Positions 1-6,131 of a stretch of DNA of 10,103 nucleotides are shown piece after piece. Made by a program: the position numbers and the translations under genes. Under the pieces are notes generated by a model. The model was not told the DNA's origin, made no database searches, and was given only the letters and a program-made list of their open reading frames with translations. Numbering within the stretch: the stretch's first letter is position 1; the number at the start of each line of letters is the position of its first letter. The DNA is from Pedobacter sp. UBA2067 (GTDB taxonomy: Bacteria; Bacteroidota; Bacteroidia; Sphingobacteriales; Sphingobacteriaceae), in contig DDAD01000140.1 of NCBI GenBank assembly GCA_002333205.1, forward strand, positions 78,826 through 88,928, in the 5' to 3' direction.

Positions 1-340
1 TGCCCTTGTAAATACACTCATTGCTTTGTATCTGGACATCAATGATCTCACTGTTCTTTTTTCGGTGGCGGACAATTTTATAGGATTGCCGGGGCGCATT
101 CCTGCGCAAGGTATCCACTGTCTGTTCAAGTTCCTGGAGGTCCTCTGCCGGACGGATATCCCGTAGGGTCATGCTTAAAAACGTATCCTTCGAATAGCCA
201 TAGTGCGCAATGGCTGCCGCATTTACATCAAGAAATTGCAGGGTGTGCAGGTCATAAATCCAGCTTGGCTGGGGGCTGATCTCAAAGAGATTGAAATTAT
301 GATGGCTGGCAAGCGGCTCGTCAGGATTTCCCGGGTTCAT
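1..340 (-). CDS. PAS-domain sensory protein, N-terminal fragment (C-terminus off the left edge)
   Basis: Reading the minus strand from ATG at 340-338 gives 113 codons with no stop, so the gene continues beyond base 1. The start is well fixed because an in-frame TAG lies three codons upstream. After about 15 polar residues comes a typical PAS fold. Residues 17-30 (NLFEISPQPSWIYD) match the opening strand, residues 36-50 (FLDVNAAAIAHYGYS) match the conserved 'vN.aa...yGys.ee' stretch, and residues 61-66 (DIRPAE) match the 'di.p.e' turn. The region from about residue 84 (RQSYKIVRHRKKNSEI) looks like the later strands. PAS domains sense small ligands, redox state or light, and usually sit before a histidine kinase, a cyclase or another PAS domain. 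Which output this protein has cannot be seen. No membrane segment precedes the PAS domain, so this part is probably cytoplasmic. It is divergent from the polysaccharide genes and may be simply a neighbour. Confidence 0.8.
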   Translation of the reverse strand, partial: MNPGNPDEPLASHHNFNLFEISPQPSWIYDLHTLQFLDVNAAAIAHYGYSKDTFLSMTLRDIRPAEDLQELEQTVDTLRRNAPRQSYKIVRHRKKNSEIIDVQIQSNECIYKG

Positions 341-401
341 GTCTGGCTACGTGTATAGCGCCAAAGTAACAATTTTTAGGTTTATTTGTGCCAGTTAACC
401 C
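341..401. promoter_or_regulatory. Divergent intergenic promoter region between the PAS gene and gmd
   Basis: This 61-base gap must hold at least the start of transcription for the minus-strand gene. On the minus strand TTACTTTG (369-362) differs from the Bacteroidetes -7 consensus TAnnTTTG at one base and lies 21 bases before the ATG. On the plus strand TTTATTTG (381-388) also differs at one base and lies 13 bases before the first gmd ATG. Neither has a clear -33 TTTG at normal spacing, so both are weak calls. Confidence 0.3.
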
Positions 402-1547
402 ATGATGAACATGAAAACAGCATTAATTACAGGTATTACCGGGCAGGATGGAGCCTACCTTGCCGAGTTTTTACTTAAAAAAGGGTACTTCGTGCACGGC
501 CTGAAAAGAAGGTCTTCAATGTTTAATACAGACCGGATTGATCACCTTTATCAGGATCAGCATGAGCAGCACCTGAACCTGAAGTTGCATTTTGGCGATC
601 TGACCGATTCGACGAACCTAATTCGGATCATCCAGGAGACACAACCTGATGAGATCTACAATCTGGCGGCAATGAGTCATGTTCAGGTGAGTTTTGAAAT
701 GCCCGAATACACGGCCAACGCTGATGGTATTGGTACGCTGCGTTTGCTGGAAGCCATCCGTATTCTCGGCATGGAACGTAAAACCAGGATCTACCAGGCA
801 TCCACTTCAGAGCTTTATGGATTGGTACAGGCGGTGCCACAAAGCGAAACCACACCATTTTATCCCCGCTCACCTTATGCTGTTGCAAAGCTTTATGCAT
901 ATTGGATCACCGTGAACTATCGCGAGGCTTACGGCATGTTTGCTTGTAATGGAATTCTGTTCAATCATGAAAGTCCACTCCGGGGCGAGACCTTTGTCAC
1001 CCGTAAGATAACCCGCGCAGCAGCAAAGATCGCACTTGGGCTGCAGCGCTGCCTGTACTTAGGCAACCTTTCCGCACAGCGTGATTGGGGCCATGCAAAA
1101 GACTACGTCGAGGCCATGTGGCTGATCCTGCAGCAGGGGCAACCCGAAGATTTTGTGATTGCCACAGGCGTTACGACGACCGTACGCGATTTTGTGAGGA
1201 TGTCTTTTGCAGAACTCGGAATTGAAATTGAGTTCAGTGGTAAAGATCAGCATGAGCGGGGGGTGATCATCGACGTGGATCACGATATGGTTATGGAGCT
1301 GGGTCTCAATCCGGTGAACCTGCACCCTGGGCAGGAAGTTGTGCGTGTGGATCCGAAATACTTCAGGCCCACCGAAGTAGATCTGCTGCTTGGCGACCCC
1401 ACAAAGTCGAAAACACAACTTGGCTGGACACCAAAATACGACCTTCCTGCCTTGGTAAAGGAGATGATTCTTGCGGACCTTACCCTAATGAAGAAGGATG
1501 AACACCTGAAAAGTGGTGGGTTTAATACGCTAAATCACTTTGAATAG
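402..1547 (+). CDS. gmd: GDP-mannose 4,6-dehydratase
   Basis: Converts GDP-D-mannose to GDP-4-keto-6-deoxy-D-mannose in the cytoplasm, the shared precursor of GDP-L-fucose, GDP-D-rhamnose and related deoxy sugars. The 381-residue product fits the family (E. coli Gmd is about 373). It is an extended short-chain dehydrogenase. The NADP-binding loop is TGITGQDG at 10-17, the adenosine-phosphate-binding arginines are in KRRSS at 35-39, and the catalytic set is T135 and E137 (STSELYG) with Y159 and K163 (YPRSPYAVAK). The family signatures FNHESP (187-192), ETFVTRKITRA (196-206) and RDWGHAKDY (227-235) are present. Three ATGs lie within the first four codons; the third (at 411, giving MKTALITGITG) best matches homologues and may be the real start. 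No GDP-fucose synthase gene follows, so the end sugar is unknown. The gene looks richer in GC than the export genes downstream. Confidence 0.96.
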   Translation: MMNMKTALITGITGQDGAYLAEFLLKKGYFVHGLKRRSSMFNTDRIDHLYQDQHEQHLNLKLHFGDLTDSTNLIRIIQETQPDEIYNLAAMSHVQVSFEMPEYTANADGIGTLRLLEAIRILGMERKTRIYQASTSELYGLVQAVPQSETTPFYPRSPYAVAKLYAYWITVNYREAYGMFACNGILFNHESPLRGETFVTRKITRAAAKIALGLQRCLYLGNLSAQRDWGHAKDYVEAMWLILQQGQPEDFVIATGVTTTVRDFVRMSFAELGIEIEFSGKDQHERGVIIDVDHDMVMELGLNPVNLHPGQEVVRVDPKYFRPTEVDLLLGDPTKSKTQLGWTPKYDLPALVKEMILADLTLMKKDEHLKSGGFNTLNHFE

Positions 1548-1601
1548 CGCTGATTAAAAACATTTTAGCCGTTTTGTATCTTTTTTCTGAAAAAGTTAAA
1601 T

Positions 1602-2726
1602 ATGGAAAAAGAATACGACTATTTGATTGTTGGGTCCGGCCTTTATGGAGCCATTTTCGCTCATGAAGCAACAAAACGAGGTAAAAAATGCCTGGTGATT
1701 GATAAACGTGAGCACATCGGTGGTAATATTTACACTAAACCGGTAGAAGGCATCAATGTACATACCTATGGTGCCCATATTTTCCACACCAGTAACAAGC
1801 GAATCTGGGATTACGTGAATTCATTTGTGGAATTTAACCGTTATACCAATTCGCCCGTAGCAAACTACAATGGTGAGCTCTACAGTTTGCCTTTTAACAT
1901 GAATACTTTCTATCAACTTTGGAAAGTAAAAACCCCAGCGGAAGCGAAAGCGAAATTGGAGGAGCAGATTGGCGATGCATACGTAGAAAATCCACAAAAC
2001 CTGGAAGAACAGGCCATGTCGCTGGTGGGCAAAGACATCTACTTCAAACTTATAAAATCCTATACGGAAAAGCAGTGGGGCAGGAAAGCGACAGAGCTAC
2101 CCGCTTTCATCATTAAGCGACTACCAGTACGCTTTACTTTCGATAACAACTACTTCAATGATACGTATCAGGGCATTCCAAACGGTGGTTATACAAGCAT
2201 CATCGAAAAAATGCTGGAAGGGATTGAAGTTAGAACAGGCGTAGATTATTTCAAAGACCGTGAAGCCCTGAATGCGCTTGCAGAGACCATTGTTTATACG
2301 GGTATGATCGACGAGTTTTACGATTACCGGTTTGGTACGCTCGAGTACCGCAGTCTGCGCTTTGAGCATGAAACTTTAGATACCGACAACTACCAGGGTA
2401 ATGCCGTGGTAAACTATACGGATGCGGAGACCCCTTTCACGAGGATCATTGAACATAAACACTTCGAATTCGGTACGCAGGAGAAAACGGTAATCACCCG
2501 CGAATATCCTTCGGAATGGAAGAAGGGTGACGAGCCTTATTACCCGGTTAATGATGCGCGGAATGAAGAGATGTTTAAGAAGTACAAGGAGCTTTCACGT
2601 ACCGAGGAAAATGTGATCTTCGGTGGACGTTTGGCCGATTATAAGTACTACGATATGCACCACGTTGTGGGCATTGCACTTAAGAAGGTGGCGGAGGTGT
2701 TTAAAGAAGAAGTGTTAATTACGTAA
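1602..2726 (+). CDS. glf: UDP-galactopyranose mutase
   Basis: Flavoenzyme that interconverts UDP-galactopyranose and UDP-galactofuranose, supplying Galf to surface polysaccharides. At 374 residues it is the normal bacterial length. The FAD-binding dinucleotide loop is GSGLYGA at 11-17, followed by IDKREHIGGN (33-42) and the HTYGAHIFHT segment (54-63) typical of the family. Substrate-site residues are recognisable: W159 in EKQWG, R173 in IKRLPVRF and R281 in TRIIEHKHFE. The C-terminal FAD motif is GGRLADYKYYDM (341-352). No key residue seems to be missing. It lies 54 bases after gmd on the same strand. A poor -7-like TATCTTTT at 1577-1584 is the only promoter hint, so co-transcription with gmd is likely. 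Together with gmd it suggests that the polymer contains Galf and a 6-deoxyhexose; that is inference. Confidence 0.96.
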   Translation: MEKEYDYLIVGSGLYGAIFAHEATKRGKKCLVIDKREHIGGNIYTKPVEGINVHTYGAHIFHTSNKRIWDYVNSFVEFNRYTNSPVANYNGELYSLPFNMNTFYQLWKVKTPAEAKAKLEEQIGDAYVENPQNLEEQAMSLVGKDIYFKLIKSYTEKQWGRKATELPAFIIKRLPVRFTFDNNYFNDTYQGIPNGGYTSIIEKMLEGIEVRTGVDYFKDREALNALAETIVYTGMIDEFYDYRFGTLEYRSLRFEHETLDTDNYQGNAVVNYTDAETPFTRIIEHKHFEFGTQEKTVITREYPSEWKKGDEPYYPVNDARNEEMFKKYKELSRTEENVIFGGRLADYKYYDMHHVVGIALKKVAEVFKEEVLIT

Positions 2727-2847
2727 TATATTGTGCGTCAAATGACTAGGTGAGGCGTAAAATTAGGATAACAACGATCTAAGTACATAGGGTTACCCGC
2801 CATTTGGCTTAATTGTTGCGTTTTTCAGGTTTGAAAATCTAAAAAAG
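2727..2847 (+). promoter_or_regulatory. Probable promoter for the initiating transferase gene
   Basis: Within this 121-base gap, TTTG at 2803-2806 is followed after 19 bases by CAGGTTTG at 2826-2833, one base off the Bacteroidetes -7 consensus TAnnTTTG. The spacing is right for this sigma factor class. Transcription would start near 2840, leaving a very short leader (AAAAAAG just before the ATG). A nine-base odd palindrome, GGGTTACCC at 2790-2798, lies just upstream of the -33 element and could be an operator half, though it is short enough to be chance. Confidence 0.42.
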
Positions 2848-3999
2848 ATGCAGTCTATTCTGGTATTCTTCACAAGCTTGTTTTTTGTGGTATTTGCAGT
2901 GCCGCAAATTATTGATATTGCTTTCAAAAAGCACCTGTTTGATGATCCTGTAGAAAGCCGTAAAGTACACAAGCAAGTAACCCCTAATTTTGGCGGTATC
3001 GCCTTGTTTTTTGCCGTTCTTTTTACCTGTACCTTATTTATACCTCCGGAGGCAGTGCCGGAGGCTAATACCATAATTGCTGCGGGTTTAATCCTGTTCC
3101 TTACCGGACTTAAGGATGATATTCTGGTGCTGGGACCCCTGGTTAAGTTTATGGCACAGCTCTTAAGTGCGCTGGTCCTCACCATTGCTGGAGACTTCCA
3201 GATTGATAATCTTCAGGGCTTCCTCGGCATCTACGAAATACCCCAACCCCTGGCTTTGCTGCTCAGCGTCTTTTTTATTGTAGGAGTGGTGAATGCTTTT
3301 AATCTCATTGATGGGATCGATGGCCTCGCCGGAACTTTGGCTAGCATCGCCATGTTTATGTTTGCATTTCTGTTCTATGAAACCGCCGAACCTGGCTGGA
3401 GCTGGCTTGCCTTAACTGTCGCCGGGGCATTGCTGGGCTTTCTCTACTATAACTTTACACCCGCGAAGATCTTTATGGGTGATTCTGGTTCATTGTTTAT
3501 CGGGCTTCTGGTTGCCGTATGCAGCATTAAATTTTTAAATACTCCATATCTGTCTCAAGCTGATCACAGCGGTTTAGAACTCAGCTCCAAAATTTCCCTG
3601 ATTGCAGCGATTGTTGCTGTGCCGGTGTTTGATACACTACGGGTATTTGCTTTAAGGATTATGAAAGGCAAATCACCTTTTACGGCGGATAACAATCACC
3701 TGCACCACCGCCTGCTTTTGCTGGGGCTTAATCATGTTCAGGCAACAGCCATCCTTTCCGGTTTCAATGTCCTGCTCATCCTGATCACCTGCAGCCTTCA
3801 ATCACTAGGGGATAATCTGATCCTGCCGATTCTGGTAATTGCAGCCCTGCTTGGCAATGAGCTGCTTGCTTTCTTTACGAGTCGCTATCACCGGGTTCTT
3901 GCCCGTAAGATGCAGGCTCAAGCTGCAATGTTTGAAATCTATGAGGACACAGGTAGCCATAAGGGCAAGAACCTCCTGCAGAATGTTTCTGAAATCTAG
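2848..3999 (+). CDS. MraY/WecA-family undecaprenyl-phosphate sugar-1-phosphate transferase
   Basis: An integral membrane enzyme that would transfer a (probably N-acetyl) hexosamine-1-phosphate from its UDP-sugar to undecaprenyl phosphate, starting the polysaccharide repeat unit. The 383-residue product is rich in membrane helices and carries the polyprenyl-phosphate transferase signatures in order. These are RKVHKQVTPNFGG (38-50), the Mg-binding K-DD pair at D90/D91 (GLKDDILVLG), NAFNLIDGIDGLAG (149-162), MGDSGSLFIG (210-219), and the WecA-type histidine loop NNHLHHR (282-288), which MraY lacks. This points to WecA/TagO/WbcO-like enzymes rather than cell-wall MraY. The sugar cannot be read from sequence. 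The C-terminus (about 345-383) is a cytoplasmic tail. It has its own probable promoter and is followed after 73 bases by the PHP phosphatase gene. Confidence 0.93.
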   Translation: MQSILVFFTSLFFVVFAVPQIIDIAFKKHLFDDPVESRKVHKQVTPNFGGIALFFAVLFTCTLFIPPEAVPEANTIIAAGLILFLTGLKDDILVLGPLVKFMAQLLSALVLTIAGDFQIDNLQGFLGIYEIPQPLALLLSVFFIVGVVNAFNLIDGIDGLAGTLASIAMFMFAFLFYETAEPGWSWLALTVAGALLGFLYYNFTPAKIFMGDSGSLFIGLLVAVCSIKFLNTPYLSQADHSGLELSSKISLIAAIVAVPVFDTLRVFALRIMKGKSPFTADNNHLHHRLLLLGLNHVQATAILSGFNVLLILITCSLQSLGDNLILPILVIAALLGNELLAFFTSRYHRVLARKMQAQAAMFEIYEDTGSHKGKNLLQNVSEI

Positions 4000-4013
4000 T
4001 TATCCCGCAACGC

Positions 4014-4046
4014 TTTGCACAGTTTCGGTCAAATGTGTTAGATTTG
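4014..4046 (+). promoter_or_regulatory. Bacteroidetes-type promoter for the PHP phosphatase gene
   Basis: A perfect -7 element TAGATTTG (4039-4046) is preceded by TTTG at 4014-4017 with a 21-base spacer, within the range reported for this promoter class. Transcription would begin near 4052, giving a leader of about 20 bases. The phosphatase gene could therefore be expressed separately from the transferase gene upstream. Confidence 0.5.
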
Positions 4047-4072
4047 CAGCGCACAAAGCTTAATAGACATAG

Positions 4073-4801
4073 ATGTTCTCCTTTTTTAAAAAGAAACCTG
4101 TTGTAGACCATATTGAATGGCTTGGCGTAGATATTCACTCCCACTTGCTTCCTGGCATAGATGATGGGTCTCCGGATGTTGCCACTTCTATAACTTTGAT
4201 TAAAGGACTCCAGGATCTGGGCTTTTACAAATTCATCTGCACGCCACACATCTTTACAGAGCTATATCCAAATAACCGTACTACCATTACTGCTGCGTTA
4301 GATAGTCTGAAAGCAGGACTTGCGGCTGAGGGCTTAAGCGCTGATGTTTCTGCTGCAGCGGAACATATGGTTGATGAAACCTTTGTTGTTGGTCCCGATC
4401 TGATGGCTTTCCCAGGGAAGTATATCCTGATTGAGATGTCTTACCTTTCTGAAAACCCGAACATTGAACAAGTGATCTTCGATCTGCAGTTACAAGGGTA
4501 TTACGTTATTCTTGCACACCCGGAGCGCTATACCTTTTACCACAACAACTATCCACGCTTTAACCGGCTTAAGGATATGGGTGTTCTGTTTCAGCTTAAC
4601 TTGCTATCCCTATCAGGTTATTATGGCAAAGGTGTAAAGCAGGCCTCGGAATACCTGCTTTCTAATCATATCTATGATGTCAGTGCGACCGATCTTCACC
4701 ACCAGCGGCACTTAAAGGTGCTGGATCAAATGGTGAAAAGCGGCAAGTTGTACCAACTGGTGGGCAATTATGAATTTAAAAATAAGCAGCTGTTTGGCTA
4801 G
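4073..4801 (+). CDS. CpsB/YwqE-type PHP-domain protein-tyrosine phosphatase
   Basis: A cytoplasmic metal-dependent phosphatase of the PHP superfamily, expected to remove phosphate from the tyrosine tail of the Wzc-like kinase and so adjust polymer assembly. The 242 residues match the family's usual 240-260. Metal ligands can be placed: DIHSHLLPGIDDG (20-32) with H22 and H24, CTPH (56-59), AAEHMVDETF (95-104) with E97, LIEMSY (119-124), AHPERY (148-153), and ATDLHH (205-210) with D207 and H209. All positions needed for the metal centre seem present. The start codon at 4073 follows a good promoter at normal distance. Its stop codon overlaps that of the opposing glycosyltransferase gene. Its presumed partner kinase lies about 2.2 kb downstream rather than adjacent. 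The substrate is inferred from family knowledge (Streptococcus CpsB, Bacillus YwqE). Confidence 0.92.
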   Translation: MFSFFKKKPVVDHIEWLGVDIHSHLLPGIDDGSPDVATSITLIKGLQDLGFYKFICTPHIFTELYPNNRTTITAALDSLKAGLAAEGLSADVSAAAEHMVDETFVVGPDLMAFPGKYILIEMSYLSENPNIEQVIFDLQLQGYYVILAHPERYTFYHNNYPRFNRLKDMGVLFQLNLLSLSGYYGKGVKQASEYLLSNHIYDVSATDLHHQRHLKVLDQMVKSGKLYQLVGNYEFKNKQLFG

Positions 4802-5730
4802 CTTATTTTGATCAGGTTCGCCTTGATCAGGAATCGCTTTAGATCCATCTTGCGCATGAAATAAAAGCCTCTCAAGCGGTCCATTGGCTTAAGTTTAAGT
4901 TCGATCTTGCCTAGAAGATCAAGGACATCTTCCGGATAAAAGCGATAATTACGGATCAGCGTTTCATAGATGAATTTATTAATCAGATATAACCGTTCTT
5001 CCGTGATCATACCCTTGCTCTGCAGATAATCTTTGATTCTTAAACGTAGATTGATTCTGGACTCGAGGATCTTTCGGGCTTTATCTCCACTCTTTGAACG
5101 GGACACCGATTCCCAGGCACCAACATGTACCTTGGTTGAAACCCGGTTGTCGAAAGCCACCACAGCACCAGATTGCAGGATCCTGAACATCAAATCGTAC
5201 TCCTGAGAAGCAATTAAAGATTCGTTCCAACCATTCACCTCCAAGAGCACATCACGCTTGAAAAGGTTCGAACTGGTGATTCCCATTTGTGAAAATATCA
5301 GGGCGGACCAGGCGTCGGTGCTGTATAGCGAACGGGTATAACTAAAGTAGTTTTTCTCCCGGATACCCTGTTTTTGGTAGGGGCTAACAACTATACTTGC
5401 ATTTTGTTCTGCTGCAAGTGCAAGTTGTCCCGCTAATTTCTCAGGTAAGATCTCATCATCGGCATCCAGGAACTGTACCCAAGTGCCACTTGCCTCCTTA
5501 ATACCACGATTTCTCGCGGCAGGGGCGCCCTTTTTAGTTTCTGTAAAAACATGTATCCGATGTGCCGGATGCGTGGCCTTAAACTCCTCTAAAAGGCTGA
5601 GTGTGTTGTCTGTAGAGTTGTTGTTTACAAGGATTAATTCCCAGTCTTCCCATGTTTGCTTAAGTACGCTGTTAAGTGCTCTGTGTATGAAAAGCTCGCT
5701 ATTGTAACAAGGAATAATAATAGATATCAT
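4798..5730 (-). CDS. GT2-family (GT-A fold) glycosyltransferase
   Basis: A 310-residue GT-A transferase that would add one sugar from a nucleotide donor to the growing lipid-linked repeat unit at the inner face of the cytoplasmic membrane. Numbered from ATG at 5730, it begins MISIIIPCYNSE, the usual GT2 opening. The metal-binding D-x-D is in FLDADDE at about 87-93, and the late acidic motif is SQEYDLMFR at about 175-183, where the general base is expected. The early uridine-site motif reads VNNNSTDNT rather than the common DDGSTDNT. There is no obvious membrane helix; the C-terminus (from about 220) is basic and may lie against the membrane. A GTG at 5751 would add seven residues but lies on a perfect -7 element, so ATG at 5730 is preferred. 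It opposes all its neighbours and shares four bases with the phosphatase gene. Donor and acceptor cannot be predicted. Confidence 0.9.
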   Translation of the reverse strand: MISIIIPCYNSELFIHRALNSVLKQTWEDWELILVNNNSTDNTLSLLEEFKATHPAHRIHVFTETKKGAPAARNRGIKEASGTWVQFLDADDEILPEKLAGQLALAAEQNASIVVSPYQKQGIREKNYFSYTRSLYSTDAWSALIFSQMGITSSNLFKRDVLLEVNGWNESLIASQEYDLMFRILQSGAVVAFDNRVSTKVHVGAWESVSRSKSGDKARKILESRINLRLRIKDYLQSKGMITEERLYLINKFIYETLIRNYRFYPEDVLDLLGKIELKLKPMDRLRGFYFMRKMDLKRFLIKANLIKIS

Positions 5731-5750
5731 AGAATTTTTGGTGACCCGCA

Positions 5751-5777
5751 CAAATTTAGGCGGTTTCAGCCGGCCAA
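5751..5777 (-). promoter_or_regulatory. Probable promoter of the GT2 gene
   Basis: On the minus strand a perfect -7 element TAAATTTG reads from 5758 to 5751. A TTG (5777-5775) lies 16 bases further upstream, slightly close for the -33 element. Transcription would start near 5743, giving a leader of a dozen or so bases before ATG at 5730. The last base of this element is also the G of a GTG that would otherwise be taken as the longest start, so that codon is probably not transcribed. Confidence 0.42.
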
Positions 5778-5869
5778 GTTATGGATTAAAGTGCGATTGT
5801 TTAAAGTTTAGCGTGCAAAATTCATTCCTCGGGAAAAAATGCGCCTTTTTAGCTACAAAGCTTAGCCTC

Positions 5870-5885
5870 AATCCTTAAAAGGATT
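5870..5885. repeat. 16-base inverted repeat, possible operator
   Basis: AATCCTTAAAAGGATT is a near-perfect palindrome: seven-base arms AATCCTT and AAGGATT around AA. On the minus strand it is followed by no long T run in the transcript direction of the GT2 gene, and on the plus strand it is followed by AAAAATC, so it does not look like an intrinsic terminator in the plus direction. It could be a regulator-binding site, but it is short and AT-rich and could arise by chance. Confidence 0.3.
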
Positions 5886-6017
5886 AAAAATCTTGCGGAT
5901 TTGGTACGAAAATCAGGACAGATCTGATCATTTACATTATTTCCCAAACACTTCACGTTCTATTTCACATACTAGCTGAACCACCCGGCTTTCGGGCTTT
6001 AATTGGACTTTAAGATT

Positions 6018-6025
6018 TATATTTG
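6018..6025 (+). promoter_or_regulatory. -7 element likely serving the export/kinase genes
   Basis: TATATTTG matches the Bacteroidetes -7 consensus TAnnTTTG exactly. The -33 side is poor; the nearest candidate is TTTA at 5998-6001 with a 16-base spacer. Transcription from here would start near 6032 and leave a leader of about 95 bases, containing a 12-codon ORF, before the export lipoprotein gene. Confidence 0.4.
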
Positions 6026-6092
6026 GATTGGTTCTTGATATAAGCGCGTATCTCCTTAAAGTAACCTGATTTAATCAACACCTCTGATTATT

Positions 6093-6131
6093 ATGAATGA
6101 ACATCCATATAAAAAATTAAATAAAACATGA
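6093..6131 (+). CDS. Possible 12-residue leader peptide overlapping the export lipoprotein start
   Basis: ATG at 6093 opens an ORF encoding MNEHPYKKLNKT. Its TGA stop (6129-6131) overlaps the ATG of the next gene (6128-6130) as ATGA. This arrangement is typical of translational coupling, in which ribosomes ending the first ORF restart on the second. The peptide itself is lysine-rich with no recognisable domain. Neither start has a clear Shine-Dalgarno sequence, which is normal for Bacteroidetes. It may be chance in AT-rich sequence; the exact overlap is the only support. Confidence 0.25.
   Translation: MNEHPYKKLNKT

Larger units (their letters stand above)
5731..6127. other. Long divergent intergenic region upstream of the export genes
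   Basis: About 400 bases without a convincing gene apart from a 12-codon leader ORF. It holds divergent promoter-like elements (minus strand near 5758, plus strand near 6018) and three small inverted repeats: AATCCTTAAAAGGATT at 5870-5885, ATCAG/CTGAT at 5912-5928, and CCCGGCTTTCGGG at 5984-5996. The central part (about 5800-5990) is otherwise featureless AT-rich sequence. No ops/JUMPstart-like GGCGGTAG element was found. The length and the inverted repeats make it the best candidate in the window for regulated expression of the export genes. Confidence 0.5.

Noticed and set aside
1059..1418. Minus-strand open frame of about 119 codons opposite gmd
   Set aside because: It lies fully inside a well-supported gene, has no recognisable domain, and its composition is what the gmd codons produce when read in reverse.
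1577..1584. TATCTTTT as a separate promoter for glf
   Set aside because: It lacks the final G of the -7 consensus and has no -33 TTTG at suitable distance; co-transcription with gmd is simpler.
2793..3185. Minus-strand open frame of about 130 codons opposite the initiating transferase gene
   Set aside because: It covers conserved coding sequence of the transferase and shows no protein family features; treated as a shadow.
3875..4249. Minus-strand open frame of about 124 codons spanning the gap before the phosphatase gene
   Set aside because: It crosses the end of one conserved gene, a consensus promoter and the start of another, and contains no recognisable motif.
5749..5751. GTG start that would extend the GT2 protein by seven residues
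   Set aside because: It overlaps a perfect -7 promoter element and gives an N-terminus unlike the family, whereas ATG at 5730 gives the standard GT2 opening.
5984..5996. CCCGGCTTTCGGG as an intrinsic terminator
   Set aside because: The stem is only four pairs plus a G-U, with no proper T tract after it and no gene upstream on the plus strand that needs a terminator here.
5731..6127. ops/JUMPstart element or a UpxY/RfaH-type antitermination site
   Set aside because: No GGCGGTAG-like sequence was found in the gap, and no NusG-like gene is present in the window.
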